The notes: a model not told the origin generated them from the sequence alone. A stretch of DNA of 64,000 bases from Clostridia bacterium (GCA_017516745.1 JAFXBF010000009.1:1-64000), one strand, 5' to 3'. Positions 49,810 through 59,702 are shown, numbered from the stretch's first letter. Program-made: numbers and translations.

Positions 49810-51993
49810 ATGCCAATATCATTTGACAGCGAAAAAAGAATTTTTAAGCTGGATACCAAAAACTCCAGCTATATTATGCAGGTGTTTGAGGAAAACTACC
49901 TTATTCATCTCTACTACGGTGCATACATACCCGATAATTCCGTTGAGGATCTGGCTTTCCGCAGGGGTAATGCTTCCTTCAGCGCAACAAACGAAACAAT
50001 AGGTGAGGGCTTCTTCAACGTTGACTCGTGGCCGATGGAATATTCCTGCAACGGCGCTGGCGATATGCGTGTTTCCGCCCTTGCTATCCGTAACAGGTGG
50101 GGCAACTCCGTAACGGATGTGCGCTATGTTGACTATAAGATTTTCAAGGGCAAGCCTGCACTTGAGGGTCTGCCGGCACTTTACACAATGACCGAGGATG
50201 ATGCAACGACACTCGAAATCGAAACCGTTGACAAGGTTACGGGCGCAAAGGTTTTTCTGCTTTATACAGTTTTTGAAAACTACGGCGCAATGACAAGAAG
50301 CGTGCGTGTCGAAAACGCATCCGATGCGGTTATGGACCTTCAGCGTGTTTACAGCACCTGCGTTGAATTCCCGACGATGGATTACAATATGCACCACCTT
50401 TACGGTGCGTGGAACAAGGAGCGCACACTCGTCAAGCGCCACCTTGAGCACGGCATTCAGTCAATTGCAAGCAAGCGTGGCTCCTCCAGCCATAACCACA
50501 ACCCCTTTGTCTGCCTTGCAAAGGACGATGCTACCGAGGATTTCGGCGAGGCCTTCGGCTTCAACTTTGTTTACAGCGGTAACTTTGCTGCCGATGTTGA
50601 GGTTGATTTCAACGACACAACCCGACTGATTATGGGTATCAACCCGATTGATTTCTGCTGGCATCTTGAGCCGGGTGAGGTATTTACAGCACCCGAGGTA
50701 GTAATGGTCTATTCAAACGAGGGTATCGGCGGTATGAGCCGTACCTTCCACAGACTTTACAATAACCACCTCATCCGTGGCGAGTGGAAAAACAAAAAAC
50801 GTCCCCTGCTTATCAATAGCTGGGAAGGCTGTTTCTTCGACTTTGATGACGAGAAGATGGTTGCATTTGCAAAGAATGCAAAGGAGCTCGGTTTTGAGCT
50901 TCTTGTTATGGATGACGGCTGGTTTGGCAAAAGAAACGACGATACCTGCTCACTCGGCGACTGGTATGTAAACGAAGACAAGCTCAAGGGCGGCCTTTCA
51001 AGCCTTGTCAAGCGTGTAAACGATTTGGGTCTTGAATTCGGTATATGGTTTGAGCCCGAAATGATTTCGCCCGATTCCGACCTTTACCATGCACATCCCG
51101 ACTGGTGTCTTCAGGTGCCCGACAGAGAAAAGTCAATCGGCAGACATCAGTATGTGCTCGATATGTCACGCAAGGATGTAAGAGACTGCATTTACGACCA
51201 GATGGCGGCTGTCCTTAAAGGCAACAACATTACTTATGTCAAGTGGGATTTCAACCGCAACCTCACCCAGGCAGGCTCGGCACTTCTTCCGCCCGAAAGA
51301 CAGCACGAGGTTTTCCACCGCTTTGTGCTCGGCACATACGAGCTTATGGGCAGAATAGTAAACGATTTTCCGCATATCCTGCTTGAAAACTGCTCGGGCG
51401 GCGGCGGTCGCTTCGACCCCGGTATGCTCTACTTCTCCCCGCAGATATGGTGCAGTGACAACACAGACCCGATGGAGCGCCTTACAATTCAGTTCGGCAC
51501 ATCTATGTGCTATCCTGCCTCCTGTGTCGGTGCTCACGTTTCCGCCAACAGACGTACCGGCTATGAAACAAAGGGCAACGTTGCAATGAGCGGTACCTTC
51601 GGCTACGAGCTTGACCCCGTCAAACTCAACGACGAGGAACGCAGAATAATCAAAAGGCAGGTTAAGGAATACCACAAGTATTACGACCTTATCCGCACGG
51701 GTGATTTGTACAGGCTCATTCTTCCGACAGAAAATAAGCACCGCTGTGCATGGGGCTATGTAGCACAGGATAAGAGCGAGGCTCTGTTTACCTTTGTTAC
51801 AAACTTACGCCTGATGAACACAACCTTCTATGTCCGTCTCAAGGGTCTTGACCCCGACAAGTACTATATTGACGATGAAACGGATGAAATCCATTCCGGT
51901 GCACTGCTTATGAACGCAGGCCTCAATCTGAGCAAGCATTCTGCTGACTGCGGCACAAGCTACACCATCTATCTCAAAGAAGTAAAAAATTAA
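49810..51993 (+). CDS. GH36 alpha-galactosidase
   Basis: A 727-residue retaining alpha-galactosidase of normal GH36 size, probably cytosolic since it lacks a signal peptide. An N-terminal beta-sandwich (1-330) precedes a TIM barrel with MDDGWFGKRNDD, EPEMISPDSDL, the nucleophile D480 in VKWDFNR and acid/base D550 in WCSDNTDP. It would release galactose from raffinose-type sugars or galactosides, feeding galE. AAAGGAG lies before the ATG. Confidence 0.96.
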   Translation: MPISFDSEKRIFKLDTKNSSYIMQVFEENYLIHLYYGAYIPDNSVEDLAFRRGNASFSATNETIGEGFFNVDSWPMEYSCNGAGDMRVSALAIRNRWGNSVTDVRYVDYKIFKGKPALEGLPALYTMTEDDATTLEIETVDKVTGAKVFLLYTVFENYGAMTRSVRVENASDAVMDLQRVYSTCVEFPTMDYNMHHLYGAWNKERTLVKRHLEHGIQSIASKRGSSSHNHNPFVCLAKDDATEDFGEAFGFNFVYSGNFAADVEVDFNDTTRLIMGINPIDFCWHLEPGEVFTAPEVVMVYSNEGIGGMSRTFHRLYNNHLIRGEWKNKKRPLLINSWEGCFFDFDDEKMVAFAKNAKELGFELLVMDDGWFGKRNDDTCSLGDWYVNEDKLKGGLSSLVKRVNDLGLEFGIWFEPEMISPDSDLYHAHPDWCLQVPDREKSIGRHQYVLDMSRKDVRDCIYDQMAAVLKGNNITYVKWDFNRNLTQAGSALLPPERQHEVFHRFVLGTYELMGRIVNDFPHILLENCSGGGGRFDPGMLYFSPQIWCSDNTDPMERLTIQFGTSMCYPASCVGAHVSANRRTGYETKGNVAMSGTFGYELDPVKLNDEERRIIKRQVKEYHKYYDLIRTGDLYRLILPTENKHRCAWGYVAQDKSEALFTFVTNLRLMNTTFYVRLKGLDPDKYYIDDETDEIHSGALLMNAGLNLSKHSADCGTSYTIYLKEVKN

Positions 51994-52017
51994 AATAAGC
52001 ATAAAGGAGAAACCAAA

Positions 52018-53484
52018 ATGAAAAACATCAAAAGACTTCTCTGCCTCGTGATGTGCGTTTGCATTGCTGCAACCTGCACGGTAAGCTTTGCTTCGGCTCA
52101 GGAAGCAAACGGCACAACCCCCTTCAGACTTTCCGTTACCGTTAACGGTGACACGGCAACCGACAGAGGCTTCTGCTGGTACACAGCAGCACAGGCAGAC
52201 ACCAAAATTGAGTTCGAAGGTCTTGCGGCAGACGCTTACACCGTAGAGGACGTTACCTGCGAAGAGTGGGACGGCAACTGGATGCACAAGCTCGTTGTAA
52301 CAGGTCTTACAAAGGGTACAACATACCGCTACCGTGTCGGTGACGGCACAACATGGAGCGAGTGGGGCACCTTCACAACCGATGACGGCGACAACAAGGT
52401 CAGCTTCATCAACATTGCCGACGTTCAGGCAAGCAACCTCGAAAACTTCCAGAAGGGTGCAGCAACACTTGCAGCAGCCTTCACAAAGCTCCCCACACCC
52501 GATTTCGTTTCCAACTGCGGTGACTTCACAGACGACAGCACAAACGAAGAGTGGAACTGGTACGACGAAGCCTTCGGCGCAATGAACAGAACATTCACAA
52601 TCGTTCCCGTTGCAGGTAACCACGACGGTCTCGGCGTAGAGTACTGGTTCAACAATATGTTTGCTCTCGACACAACAGAAAGTGTTCAGGTTAAGGACGG
52701 CGTAAACTACTCCTTCGATTTCGGCAATGCCCACTTTGCCGTTCTCAACACAAACGATGTGCTTTCAATTTCCACAGCACAGCTTGAGTGGCTCAAGAAC
52801 GACCTCAACTCCACCGATAAGGACTGGAAAATCGTATTTATGCACAAGGCTCCCTACTCACTCGGTAAGGATGCAAAGTGGCCGGATGCTCTTTATCTTC
52901 AGGAGTGCCTGCCTCCCATTATGGCAGAGTGCAATGTCGATATGGTATTCTACGGTCACGACCACCAGTACCTTCGTACAAAGCCCCTTACAAACAACCA
53001 GCTTGACCCCAACGGCACAACATGGGTTCTTTCGGGTACGGCAGGCGCAAAGCGCTACGAAATCCGTAAGTTCCTTGCAGGCCACTATATGAAGACAGAG
53101 TTTATTGATACTCTTGTTATCCAGAAGGATGGCTACGGTAACTTCTGGGCAAACGGCAATTGGGACAGCACAAGCGAGGGCAACATCGGCGGCTGCTTTG
53201 AAACAGTTGAAATCGACGGCACAGAGCTTTGGCTGACAACCTACATCCTCAACGACAAGACAGGAGAAATCAACAAGGTTGACGAAGTAAGCTTCAACAA
53301 GAAGGCAGGCGAAAACAAGGCTACATTCAAGGGAGACAACACAACAAGCGAAACGGATTACATCCTCAGCCTCGTTCCCTCCTTCCTCGGTCTTGCAAAG
53401 TACGCCATTACAAAGTGGCTTCCCGAATTCTTCAAGATGCTTCCCGCACTTCTTGAGAGTGTAATAGTAGAGGACACATTCTGA
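52018..53484 (+). CDS. secreted purple-acid-phosphatase-like metallophosphoesterase
   Basis: A 488-residue exported protein. A signal peptide (1-28, ending SFASAQ) is followed by a fibronectin-like N-terminal domain (TTYRYRVGDG). The phosphoesterase core has IADVQA, SNCGDFTDDS, VPVAGNHDG and VFYGHDHQYLR. The first motif is I-A-D-V-Q rather than the usual D-x-H, as in many phytase/PAP-like bacterial homologues. It likely releases phosphate outside the cell. AAAGGAG lies 8 bp before the ATG. Confidence 0.9.
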   Translation: MKNIKRLLCLVMCVCIAATCTVSFASAQEANGTTPFRLSVTVNGDTATDRGFCWYTAAQADTKIEFEGLAADAYTVEDVTCEEWDGNWMHKLVVTGLTKGTTYRYRVGDGTTWSEWGTFTTDDGDNKVSFINIADVQASNLENFQKGAATLAAAFTKLPTPDFVSNCGDFTDDSTNEEWNWYDEAFGAMNRTFTIVPVAGNHDGLGVEYWFNNMFALDTTESVQVKDGVNYSFDFGNAHFAVLNTNDVLSISTAQLEWLKNDLNSTDKDWKIVFMHKAPYSLGKDAKWPDALYLQECLPPIMAECNVDMVFYGHDHQYLRTKPLTNNQLDPNGTTWVLSGTAGAKRYEIRKFLAGHYMKTEFIDTLVIQKDGYGNFWANGNWDSTSEGNIGGCFETVEIDGTELWLTTYILNDKTGEINKVDEVSFNKKAGENKATFKGDNTTSETDYILSLVPSFLGLAKYAITKWLPEFFKMLPALLESVIVEDTF

Positions 53485-53513
53485 TAGACGGACTGTCCGA
53501 ACAAGCGAAAAAC

Positions 53514-53543
53514 AAAGGCTTGCACAAAACTGTGCAAGCCTTT
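53514..53543. terminator. bidirectional terminator
   Basis: AAAGGCTTGCAC pairs with GTGCAAGCCTTT between convergent genes. Confidence 0.88.
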
Positions 53544-53552
53544 AATCTTTAT

Positions 53553-54635
53553 TTATTCAATCTCAACATCAACAACACAGCTGCTCTGTGTCGAAATTGT
53601 TGCGGTGTATTCGCCGCTGTGACCTTCAAAATTAAAAACAAATGTGCCGAACCACGGGTCGCATTCGTCTTCGCTTGTTGCAACTGTGTTGCCTTGAGCA
53701 TCCTTTATCACAACATCTACCGTGTGTTCACTGTCGTAGAAGTTGCCTGTGCCGAGCGGCTTGACAATCAGCTTTTCGCCATCGGAGGTGTTGAAGCGTA
53801 TTGTGTTTTCACGGTATTCGTTTGCCGTGAAGCCAAGCGTTACGGGGACTGTGAGGTCGTCTGCCTCTTGCGTGAAAGCATCTTCAACGGTGCGCTCGGT
53901 TCTGATTTTACAGGAGGCAACGCTGTCAATGTCCTTTACTTTGATTATATAATCGCCTGCAGGTAAAAATGCTTTCCTTGTACCCCATTCCGTGCCGTGA
54001 ATACTGAGCTCGCCCGTAACATTTTCACCGTTCAGGTTTTCAATCCAGAAGTCGCAGTTGCCCTCGTAAATGCAGGCTTCGGTCGGGCAGAAGCTTAAAA
54101 CTGCCGGTGTATAAACGCTGAACGAGAAAGCCGAAATACCGTCTGCGTTTATTCTTGCGGCGGCCATATCGCCGTCAATTTCAACGGGTACAGGCTCATC
54201 GGTATCGGGGGCATAAGCCCAGGAAAGAGCAAGCATTTTCATACCCTCGAGCTTGTTTTCAATTCGGATTTCGGCGGTGATTTCGCCCTTTTCAAAACGG
54301 TACTTTTCGCAGTAACCGCCCGAGGTAGCTATATTTTCGTAAAGCACCTTGTCGTTGGAATTTTTAAAGGTTACATAGAATTCGGGCCAGACTTCCCAAT
54401 CCCAGTTTTCGTATTCGGTTATGTCACAGTTGAGAAGTTTGAGGTAGCCGTCCTCGGGAAATATAAATTTTACGGTGTAGCTTTCAACTTCCGCTACGTC
54501 AATTTCAAGGTATTCGTTTGTGGGCATAATACTCAGGTCAACCGTGTGCAGCGGCTCAACCTTTGCACAGCCGCCGAACATAAGCAGCACAAGAGTAAAA
54601 CTTAAAATCAACGATAATGCTCTTTTCAAATTCAA
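53553..54635 (-). CDS. lipoprotein of unknown function
   Basis: A 360-residue lipoprotein: the lipobox MFGGC puts the lipidated cysteine at residue 23. Two beta-rich domains follow (about 35-170 and 250-360). The second resembles pre-peptidase-type C-terminal sandwiches (TLGFTANEYRENTIRF, VDVVIKDAQGNTVA). No catalytic motif is seen. It is presumably surface-bound. It is a single gene, with its start 200 bp from tRNA-Leu(GAG) on the other strand. Confidence 0.82.
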   Translation of the reverse strand: MNLKRALSLILSFTLVLLMFGGCAKVEPLHTVDLSIMPTNEYLEIDVAEVESYTVKFIFPEDGYLKLLNCDITEYENWDWEVWPEFYVTFKNSNDKVLYENIATSGGYCEKYRFEKGEITAEIRIENKLEGMKMLALSWAYAPDTDEPVPVEIDGDMAAARINADGISAFSFSVYTPAVLSFCPTEACIYEGNCDFWIENLNGENVTGELSIHGTEWGTRKAFLPAGDYIIKVKDIDSVASCKIRTERTVEDAFTQEADDLTVPVTLGFTANEYRENTIRFNTSDGEKLIVKPLGTGNFYDSEHTVDVVIKDAQGNTVATSEDECDPWFGTFVFNFEGHSGEYTATISTQSSCVVDVEIE

Positions 54636-54794
54636 ACACTCCTTTTATGTGTTTTTACAGCTTGCTCTGTAATTCTAATGTATATTTTTTGCTTCTTAAT
54701 GTCAATATTTGCTGCACAAAAATGCAGCAAAAATACACGCGTAAATTCTTTAAAACAACAAAGAAAAATATTTTAAATTTTTTTCAAAAAATGC

Positions 54795-54823
54795 TTGACA
54801 ATAGTATAATGCTTTGCTATAAT
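54795..54823 (+). promoter_or_regulatory. promoter of tRNA-Leu(GAG)
   Basis: TTGACA (54795-54800) and TATAAT (54818-54823), spacing 17 bp. Confidence 0.92.
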
Positions 54824-54836
54824 GCTACTTGTTCGA

Positions 54837-54920
54837 GCGAGAGTGGCGGAATCGGCAGACGCGCACGTTTGAGGGGCGTGTGGTAATCCCGTACGGGTTC
54901 AAGTCCCGTCTCTCGCACCA
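54837..54920 (+). tRNA. tRNA-Leu, anticodon GAG
   Basis: GCGAGAG pairs with CTCTCGC, and ACCA is encoded at the end. The anticodon arm CACGT-TTGAGGG-GCGTG reads GAG. A long variable arm and GGTTCAAGTCC T-loop confirm a class II leucine tRNA. Confidence 0.97.
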
Positions 54921-54921
54921 A

Positions 54922-54957
54922 GAAAAAAGCACTTGCAGGATTGCAAGTGCTTTTTTC
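54922..54957 (+). terminator. terminator of tRNA-Leu(GAG)
   Basis: AAAAAAGCACTTGCA pairs with TGCAAGTGCTTTTTT. Confidence 0.93.
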
Positions 54958-55150
54958 AATGATATCCGTTCCCTTCGGTTACGGATGATATAGCTAACGC
55001 TATGATATCGCTCTTTTAGCGATGATATATGCCTTCGGCATATGACGGAACGGATATTATATCATATTGTCACGAAGTGGAAATATATCATACGGCATCG
55101 CCGTATATCATATCGCTTAAGCGATATATCATTTAAAGGAATCGATATTT
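54958..55150. repeat. array of short hairpins joined by GATAT spacers (array 2)
   Basis: Directly after the tRNA terminator come different stems: ATCCGT/ACGGAT, ATAGC/GCTAT, ATCGCT/AGCGAT, ATATGCC/GGCATAT, ATACGGC/GCCGTAT and ATCGCTT/AAGCGAT. TGATAT, ATATCAT or similar joins each. The flank CGGAACGGATAT also pairs with the first unit, so the array may fold as a branched whole. It resembles the array at 141-365. Confidence 0.75.
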
Positions 55151-55400
55151 CAACATATCAATATACAGAGAAACTTTGCGGTAACATACGCAGACTTTTA
55201 ATTTCATCTTGTAAAACCGCAAGGAGAATGTTTGTTGAAATACAAATTATTTATAAGAACTGTTATAAGCAAAGCGGTCGTGGGCGTTAACTGCTTTGCT
55301 TTTTTATTCTTTTATCTTAATGGTTATTGAAAGATTGAAAAAATATTTCATTGTGATATAATAATTGTGATAACATATCAGAAAATGGAGAAATAAAAAA
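55151..55400. other. non-coding stretch after hairpin array
   Basis: About 250 bp without a gene I can defend. It contains AAGGAG at about 55,225 followed by a possible 31-residue TTG-start ORF, and a GCAAAGC/GCTTTGC hairpin with TTTTTT (about 55,267-55,310) that may be a terminator. The promoter for the next gene is not clear. Confidence 0.4.
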
Positions 55401-56045
55401 ATGAAAAAAATTATTTCCGTATTACTTACTATGCTTCTTATCCTTTCGCTTTCCGTTACGGCTTTTGCCAAGGATACTGCCGAGCAAGGTGAAAACAAGG
55501 CGGTTGCAACACTTTCTATATGCTCGTGTATGTCAACACCCGTTATTGCAGGCCACACATACATTTATGTTCAGAATCTGTCCGACGAGCCGATTCAGGT
55601 GGGTCTTTACGAAGTGCCTGTCGGTCAGGGTGTGTCGGTAGGCACGCTTTCAATTTCCGTTCACGACGGCTGGGGTATTTACTATAACATTGAAACCTAC
55701 CGTGAGCCAAGGGAAGAGCATTTTCCTCAAATATGGTCAAAAACGATAGAGCTTGACCGTGAAGGCTTGAAAAAGCTTGATAAGAAGCTGGATGGCTTCG
55801 TCAACTACTGGGGCCCGTTCTTTAACTGCTCTTTCTTTGCCTTTGCTGTCTGGAACAGCGTTGCAGGCGATTTCCTCGTTCCTATGGTGATACCGGTGCT
55901 GTCACATCTTATTGTCATGGCTGTAGGTGAAAAGGGCGTGCTTGAACTATACAAGTCTGATCCGTCACAGGTTTTCAAGCAGAGAGGCACGGGTAAAGAC
56001 GCTTACCTTGAGCCTGTCGGCGAAAAGACACTTGAAATAGGATGA
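55401..56045 (+). CDS. secreted protein of unknown function with conserved Asn-Cys motif
   Basis: A 214-residue protein with a signal peptide (1-23, SVTAFA). AGHTYIYVQNLSDEPIQVGL, VHDGWGIYYNIETY and NYWGPFFNCSFFAFAVWNS are the notable segments. A His followed later by an NC motif within a small beta-rich domain suggests a permuted papain-like (NlpC/P60 or LRAT-like) fold, though this is an inference. Similar short secreted proteins occur in gut Clostridia. It overlaps or abuts the next gene. Confidence 0.75.
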   Translation: MKKIISVLLTMLLILSLSVTAFAKDTAEQGENKAVATLSICSCMSTPVIAGHTYIYVQNLSDEPIQVGLYEVPVGQGVSVGTLSISVHDGWGIYYNIETYREPREEHFPQIWSKTIELDREGLKKLDKKLDGFVNYWGPFFNCSFFAFAVWNSVAGDFLVPMVIPVLSHLIVMAVGEKGVLELYKSDPSQVFKQRGTGKDAYLEPVGEKTLEIG

Positions 56046-56050
56046 GAAAA

Positions 56051-56605
56051 ATGAAAAAAGTTTTAATGCTCGACGGCTCTCCCCGAATGGAATCGATGTC
56101 GTCGACGCTCGGCAATTGGCTTGTAATGTCAAAGCACGATAAGATGGAATTCTACTGCTACAACGCCTACAAAATGAATGTAAGCCCCTGTATGGGCTGC
56201 GGTTGGTGCGATAAAAATGTCGGCTGTGTTTTTGATGATATGGACGAATTTTTTGCCGATTTTGAGGCGGCAGATTATCTCGTTATAACTACTCCCGTCT
56301 ATAACGGCGGTGTGCCTGCACCGCTTAAGGCTATCGTTGACCGCTTTCAGCGCTACTATGCTCTGCGCTTTGCCCACGGTGTAAAACCGCCCGTGGCAAA
56401 GCCGAAAAGAGCTGCCCTTGTAATCACCGCAGGCAGTAAGGGTGAGGGCAGGGAGTATATTGAAAAAATGTTCACGAGGCAGTTTACCGTGCTGAACACC
56501 ACGCTTGTCACAACTGTGTTTGTCGATTCAACGGACACAAAAAGTGTGGGCTTTGACGAATACCACCTCGCTTTTGAACAGGGCAAAAAATTGTTTGAAT
56601 ATTGA
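56051..56605 (+). CDS. flavodoxin-fold NAD(P)H oxidoreductase
   Basis: A 184-residue flavoprotein. VLMLDGSPRMESMSSTLGNWL is the FMN-phosphate loop (quoted in part). CMGCGWCDKNVGC is a cysteine cluster as in iron-sulfur flavoproteins, and TTPVYNGGVPAPLKAIVDR is the substrate/FMN loop. It likely reduces quinones or other acceptors. I chose the ATG at 56051 with AGGATGAG upstream; an ATG at 56042 overlaps the previous stop. The promoter of xylB overlaps its end. Confidence 0.85.
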   Translation: MKKVLMLDGSPRMESMSSTLGNWLVMSKHDKMEFYCYNAYKMNVSPCMGCGWCDKNVGCVFDDMDEFFADFEAADYLVITTPVYNGGVPAPLKAIVDRFQRYYALRFAHGVKPPVAKPKRAALVITAGSKGEGREYIEKMFTRQFTVLNTTLVTTVFVDSTDTKSVGFDEYHLAFEQGKKLFEY

Positions 56606-56630
56606 TTTCTACTCTTACAGGATATATAAT
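56602..56630 (+). promoter_or_regulatory. promoter of xylB-xylA
   Basis: TTGATT (56602-56607) and TATAAT (56625-56630), spacing 17 bp. The -35 overlaps the upstream stop codon. I see no clear XylR operator. Confidence 0.7.
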
Positions 56631-56660
56631 GTATTATATATTTAAAGGTAAGGTGATACA

Positions 56661-58139
56661 ATGCTTTACATCGGTATAGATTTAGGTACTTCTGCCGTCA
56701 AGCTGCTGCTTGTTGATGAAAAGGGTACAATTCACGCAGAGGTTTCAAAGGAATATCCTGTCTTTTATCCGCAGTCGGGCTGGTCGGAGCAGAAGCCCGA
56801 GGACTGGCACACGGCTGTAATAGACGGCGTTAGGGAACTGACTGACGGTGTTGACAAATCGCAAATAGCAGGTGTCGGCTGCGGCGGCCAGATGCACGGT
56901 CTTGTCGTGCTTGATGAAAACAATAACGTTATCCGTCCCGCAATTCTGTGGAACGACGGCAGAACTGAAAAACAGGTTGAATATCTCAACAACGTTATCG
57001 GCAAGGATAAGCTGACTGCTTTCACCGCAAACATTGCCTTTGCAGGCTTTACTGCCCCGAAAATACTCTGGGTCAAGGAAAACGAGCCAGAGAATTTCAA
57101 CAGAATTGCCAAGATTATGCTCCCGAAGGACTACATAAATTATATACTTACGGGCGTTCATTCCTGCGATTATTCCGACGCTTCGGGAATGTTGCTGCTC
57201 GATGTTGAAAACAAATGCTGGTCAGAGGAAATGTGTGAAATCTGTTCGGTTAAAAAAGAACAGCTTCCCTCACTTTTTGAAAGCTTTGAAGTTATCGGCA
57301 CACTCAAAGCCGAAATTGCAAAAGAGCTTGGTTTGAATGAAAATGTTAAGGTTGTTGCAGGTGCAGGCGATAATGCCGCTGCCGCAATCGGCACGGGCAC
57401 TGTCGGCAACGGCAAGTGCAATATTTCACTCGGTACTTCGGGTACGGTATTCATTTCAAGCGAAAACTTCGGCGTGGATAAGTTCAACGCACTCCATTCC
57501 TTCGCCCACGCAGACGGCAGATACCACCTTATGGGCTGTATGCTTTCCGCCGCCTCCTGCAACAAATGGTTTATGGAGGATATTTTGCAGGATAACAATT
57601 ATTCAGCAGTTCAGGAAAAGATAACTGACGATAAGCTCGGTAGAAACAAGGTTTATTTCCTGCCCTACCTTATGGGTGAACGCAGCCCGATTAACGACAC
57701 AAACGCAAGAGCCACCTTTACGGGTATGACTATGGACACCACAAAGGCGGATATGCTTCAGGCTGTGTTTGAGGGTGTTGCCTTTGCTATCAGGGACAGC
57801 TTTGAGGTTGCAAAGAGCCTGGGTATCGATACGGCACGCAGTAACATCTGCGGCGGCGGTGCAAAAAGTGCACTGTGGAAAAAGATAATGGCAAACGTGC
57901 TCGGTATTCCGCTTGACCTTCTTAAAACGGAGCAGGGCCCGGGCTACGGCGGAGCAATTTTGGCTATGGTTGGCTGTGGTGAATATAAAAACGTTGACGA
58001 AGCCTGCGGTAAACTCGTTGAGGTTGCCGACACGGTTTATCCCGAAGAAGAATTGACAGCGCTTTACGAGAAAAGATACAATAATTTCAAAAAGATATAT
58101 CCCGCACTCAAAAACGTATTTAAGGAGTTGGAACAATAA
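56661..58139 (+). CDS. xylB: xylulokinase
   Basis: A 492-residue FGGY-family kinase phosphorylating D-xylulose. [19 protein letters not shown] is the ATP-binding start, and [11 protein letters not shown] is the xylulokinase-specific segment. [15 protein letters not shown] and [11 protein letters not shown] complete the pattern. AAGGTGA precedes the ATG. Stop and xylA start are 2 bp apart. It lies upstream of xylA, the reverse of B. subtilis. Confidence 0.96.
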   Translation: MLYIGIDLGTSAVKLLLVDEKGTIHAEVSKEYPVFYPQSGWSEQKPEDWHTAVIDGVRELTDGVDKSQIAGVGCGGQMHGLVVLDENNNVIRPAILWNDGRTEKQVEYLNNVIGKDKLTAFTANIAFAGFTAPKILWVKENEPENFNRIAKIMLPKDYINYILTGVHSCDYSDASGMLLLDVENKCWSEEMCEICSVKKEQLPSLFESFEVIGTLKAEIAKELGLNENVKVVAGAGDNAAAAIGTGTVGNGKCNISLGTSGTVFISSENFGVDKFNALHSFAHADGRYHLMGCMLSAASCNKWFMEDILQDNNYSAVQEKITDDKLGRNKVYFLPYLMGERSPINDTNARATFTGMTMDTTKADMLQAVFEGVAFAIRDSFEVAKSLGIDTARSNICGGGAKSALWKKIMANVLGIPLDLLKTEQGPGYGGAILAMVGCGEYKNVDEACGKLVEVADTVYPEEELTALYEKRYNNFKKIYPALKNVFKELEQ

Positions 58140-58141
58140 CA

Positions 58142-59461
58142 ATGAGCGAAATTTTCACAAACATTCAGAAAATCAAATATGAGGGCGCAAAGAGCACAAA
58201 TCCGCTTGCCTTCAAATTCTATGATGCAGACAAAGTTGTTCTCGGTAAGCCCATGAAGGAGCACCTTCCCTTCGCTATGGCTTGGTGGCACAACCTCTGT
58301 GCCGCAGGTACCGATATGTTCGGCAGAGATACTGCAGATAAGTCCTTCGGTGCGGCTGAAAAGGGCACAATGGAGCACGCAAAGGCCAAGGTTGACGCAG
58401 GCTTTGAGTTTATGTCGAAGCTTGGCGTGGAGTACTTCTGCTTCCACGATGTGGACATCATTCCCGAGGCAGACGATATCAACGAAACCAACCGCCGCCT
58501 TGACGAAATTTCCGATTATATCCTCGAAAAGATGAATGAAACGGGCATCAAGTGCCTGTGGGGTACTGCAAATATGTTCTCCAACCCCCGTTTTATGAAC
58601 GGCGCAGGCAGCACAAACTCCGCAGACGTTTATTGCTTTGCCGCAGCACAGATTAAAAAGGCACTCGACCTGACTGTTAAGCTCGGCGGTAAGGGCTACG
58701 TTTTCTGGGGCGGCAGAGAGGGCTATGAAACTCTCCTCAACACCGATATGAAGTTTGAGCAGGAAAACATAGCAAGGCTTATGAAAATGGCTGTTGAGTA
58801 CGGCAGAAAAATCGGCTTCACGGGCGATTTCTATATCGAGCCCAAGCCCAAGGAGCCTATGAAGCACCAGTACGATTTTGACGCAGCTACCGCTATCGGC
58901 TTCCTTCGCCAGTACGGTCTTGATAAGGATTTCAAGATGAATATTGAGGCTAACCACGCTACTCTTGCAGGACACACCTTCCAGCACGAGCTGAGAGTAA
59001 GTGCAATCAACGGTATGCTCGGCAGCATTGACGCAAACCAGGGTGACTATCTCCTCGGCTGGGATACCGACGAATTCCCGTTTGACGTTTACGAAGCAAC
59101 AATGTGTATGTACGAGGTGCTCAAGGCAGGCGGTCTGACGGGCGGTTTCAACTTCGATGCAAAATGCCGCAGACCCAGCAACACCTACGAGGATATGTTT
59201 GAAAGCTACATCCTCGGTATGGATACCTTTGCTCTTGGCCTTATCAAGGCGGCCGAAATTATTGAGGACGGCAGACTTGACGGCTTTGTAAAGGACAAGT
59301 ACGCAAGCTTTAACGACGGCATCGGTGCCAAAATCGTTGCAGGCGAAACAACTCTCGAAGAGCTTGCCGCTTACGCCGCCGAAATGAAGAGCGTTGCAAT
59401 ACCCTGCTCAGGCAAGCAGGAAAGACTTGAAGGCATAGTTAACAGCATTCTTTTTGGCTAA
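58142..59461 (+). CDS. xylA: xylose isomerase
   Basis: A 439-residue metal-dependent TIM-barrel enzyme converting D-xylose to D-xylulose. [18 protein letters not shown], the metal/substrate motif [33 protein letters not shown] and [14 protein letters not shown] mark the class II (long) form. Ends 155 bp before toxin locus 3. Confidence 0.97.
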   Translation: MSEIFTNIQKIKYEGAKSTNPLAFKFYDADKVVLGKPMKEHLPFAMAWWHNLCAAGTDMFGRDTADKSFGAAEKGTMEHAKAKVDAGFEFMSKLGVEYFCFHDVDIIPEADDINETNRRLDEISDYILEKMNETGIKCLWGTANMFSNPRFMNGAGSTNSADVYCFAAAQIKKALDLTVKLGGKGYVFWGGREGYETLLNTDMKFEQENIARLMKMAVEYGRKIGFTGDFYIEPKPKEPMKHQYDFDAATAIGFLRQYGLDKDFKMNIEANHATLAGHTFQHELRVSAINGMLGSIDANQGDYLLGWDTDEFPFDVYEATMCMYEVLKAGGLTGGFNFDAKCRRPSNTYEDMFESYILGMDTFALGLIKAAEIIEDGRLDGFVKDKYASFNDGIGAKIVAGETTLEELAAYAAEMKSVAIPCSGKQERLEGIVNSILFG

Positions 59462-59496
59462 TAAAAAAGCTCTGTAAAAATACAGAGCAAAAAATA

Positions 59497-59525
59497 TTGA
59501 CAAACAATAACTGTTTGCATATAAT
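59497..59525 (+). promoter_or_regulatory. promoter of antisense RNA, toxin locus 3
   Basis: TTGACA (59497-59502) and TATAAT (59520-59525), spacing 17 bp. Confidence 0.9.
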
Positions 59526-59531
59526 ATAGGT

Positions 59532-59629
59532 GTAAGGTGTTGCCGATAGACGGTTACGCCCTCACATTTAGTAGATTATTAAGAATAACCGCCTAAAGTT
59601 GGGAGCTTGGGGCGGTTATTTCTTTTTTG
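59532..59629 (+). ncRNA. antisense antitoxin RNA of toxin locus 3
   Basis: It starts at GTAAGGTGTTGCCGATAGAC and ends at AATAACCGCC/GGCGGTTATT with TCTTTTTT (59,584-59,627). The 5' end is nearly the same as in locus 1 and as the 5' end of its own toxin mRNA. Confidence 0.82.
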
Positions 59630-59702
59630 TCAGTTCGACAACAAGTGCTATGATTGAAACCAAAAGCGTTCCGAAAAGAAACAGTTCTTCGTATGTAACC
59701 AT
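59616..59702 (-). CDS. type I toxin, holin-like/TxpA family peptide (locus 3)
   Basis: A 28-residue peptide starting MVTYEELFLFGTLLVSIIAL and ending with the basic tail LTKKK: a VTYE start, one membrane helix and lysines. GGAGGG lies 8 bp before the ATG and pairs with the upstream CCCTC (GCCCTC/GAGGGC, 59,710-59,731), masking it. It shares VTYE and leader sequence with locus 1, but has no insertion, so it shows what the intact locus looks like. Confidence 0.87.
   Translation of the reverse strand: MVTYEELFLFGTLLVSIIALVVELTKKK

Noticed and set aside
54958-55150. Possible CRISPR array
   Set aside because: Units are palindromes of different sequence with a 5-7 bp common joint, not 25-40 bp identical repeats with unique spacers; no cas genes.
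55225-55320. 31-residue TTG-start ORF after AAGGAG behind hairpin array 2
   Set aside because: Spacing is good, but the frame runs through a hairpin plus T run that looks like a terminator, and no family is recognised.
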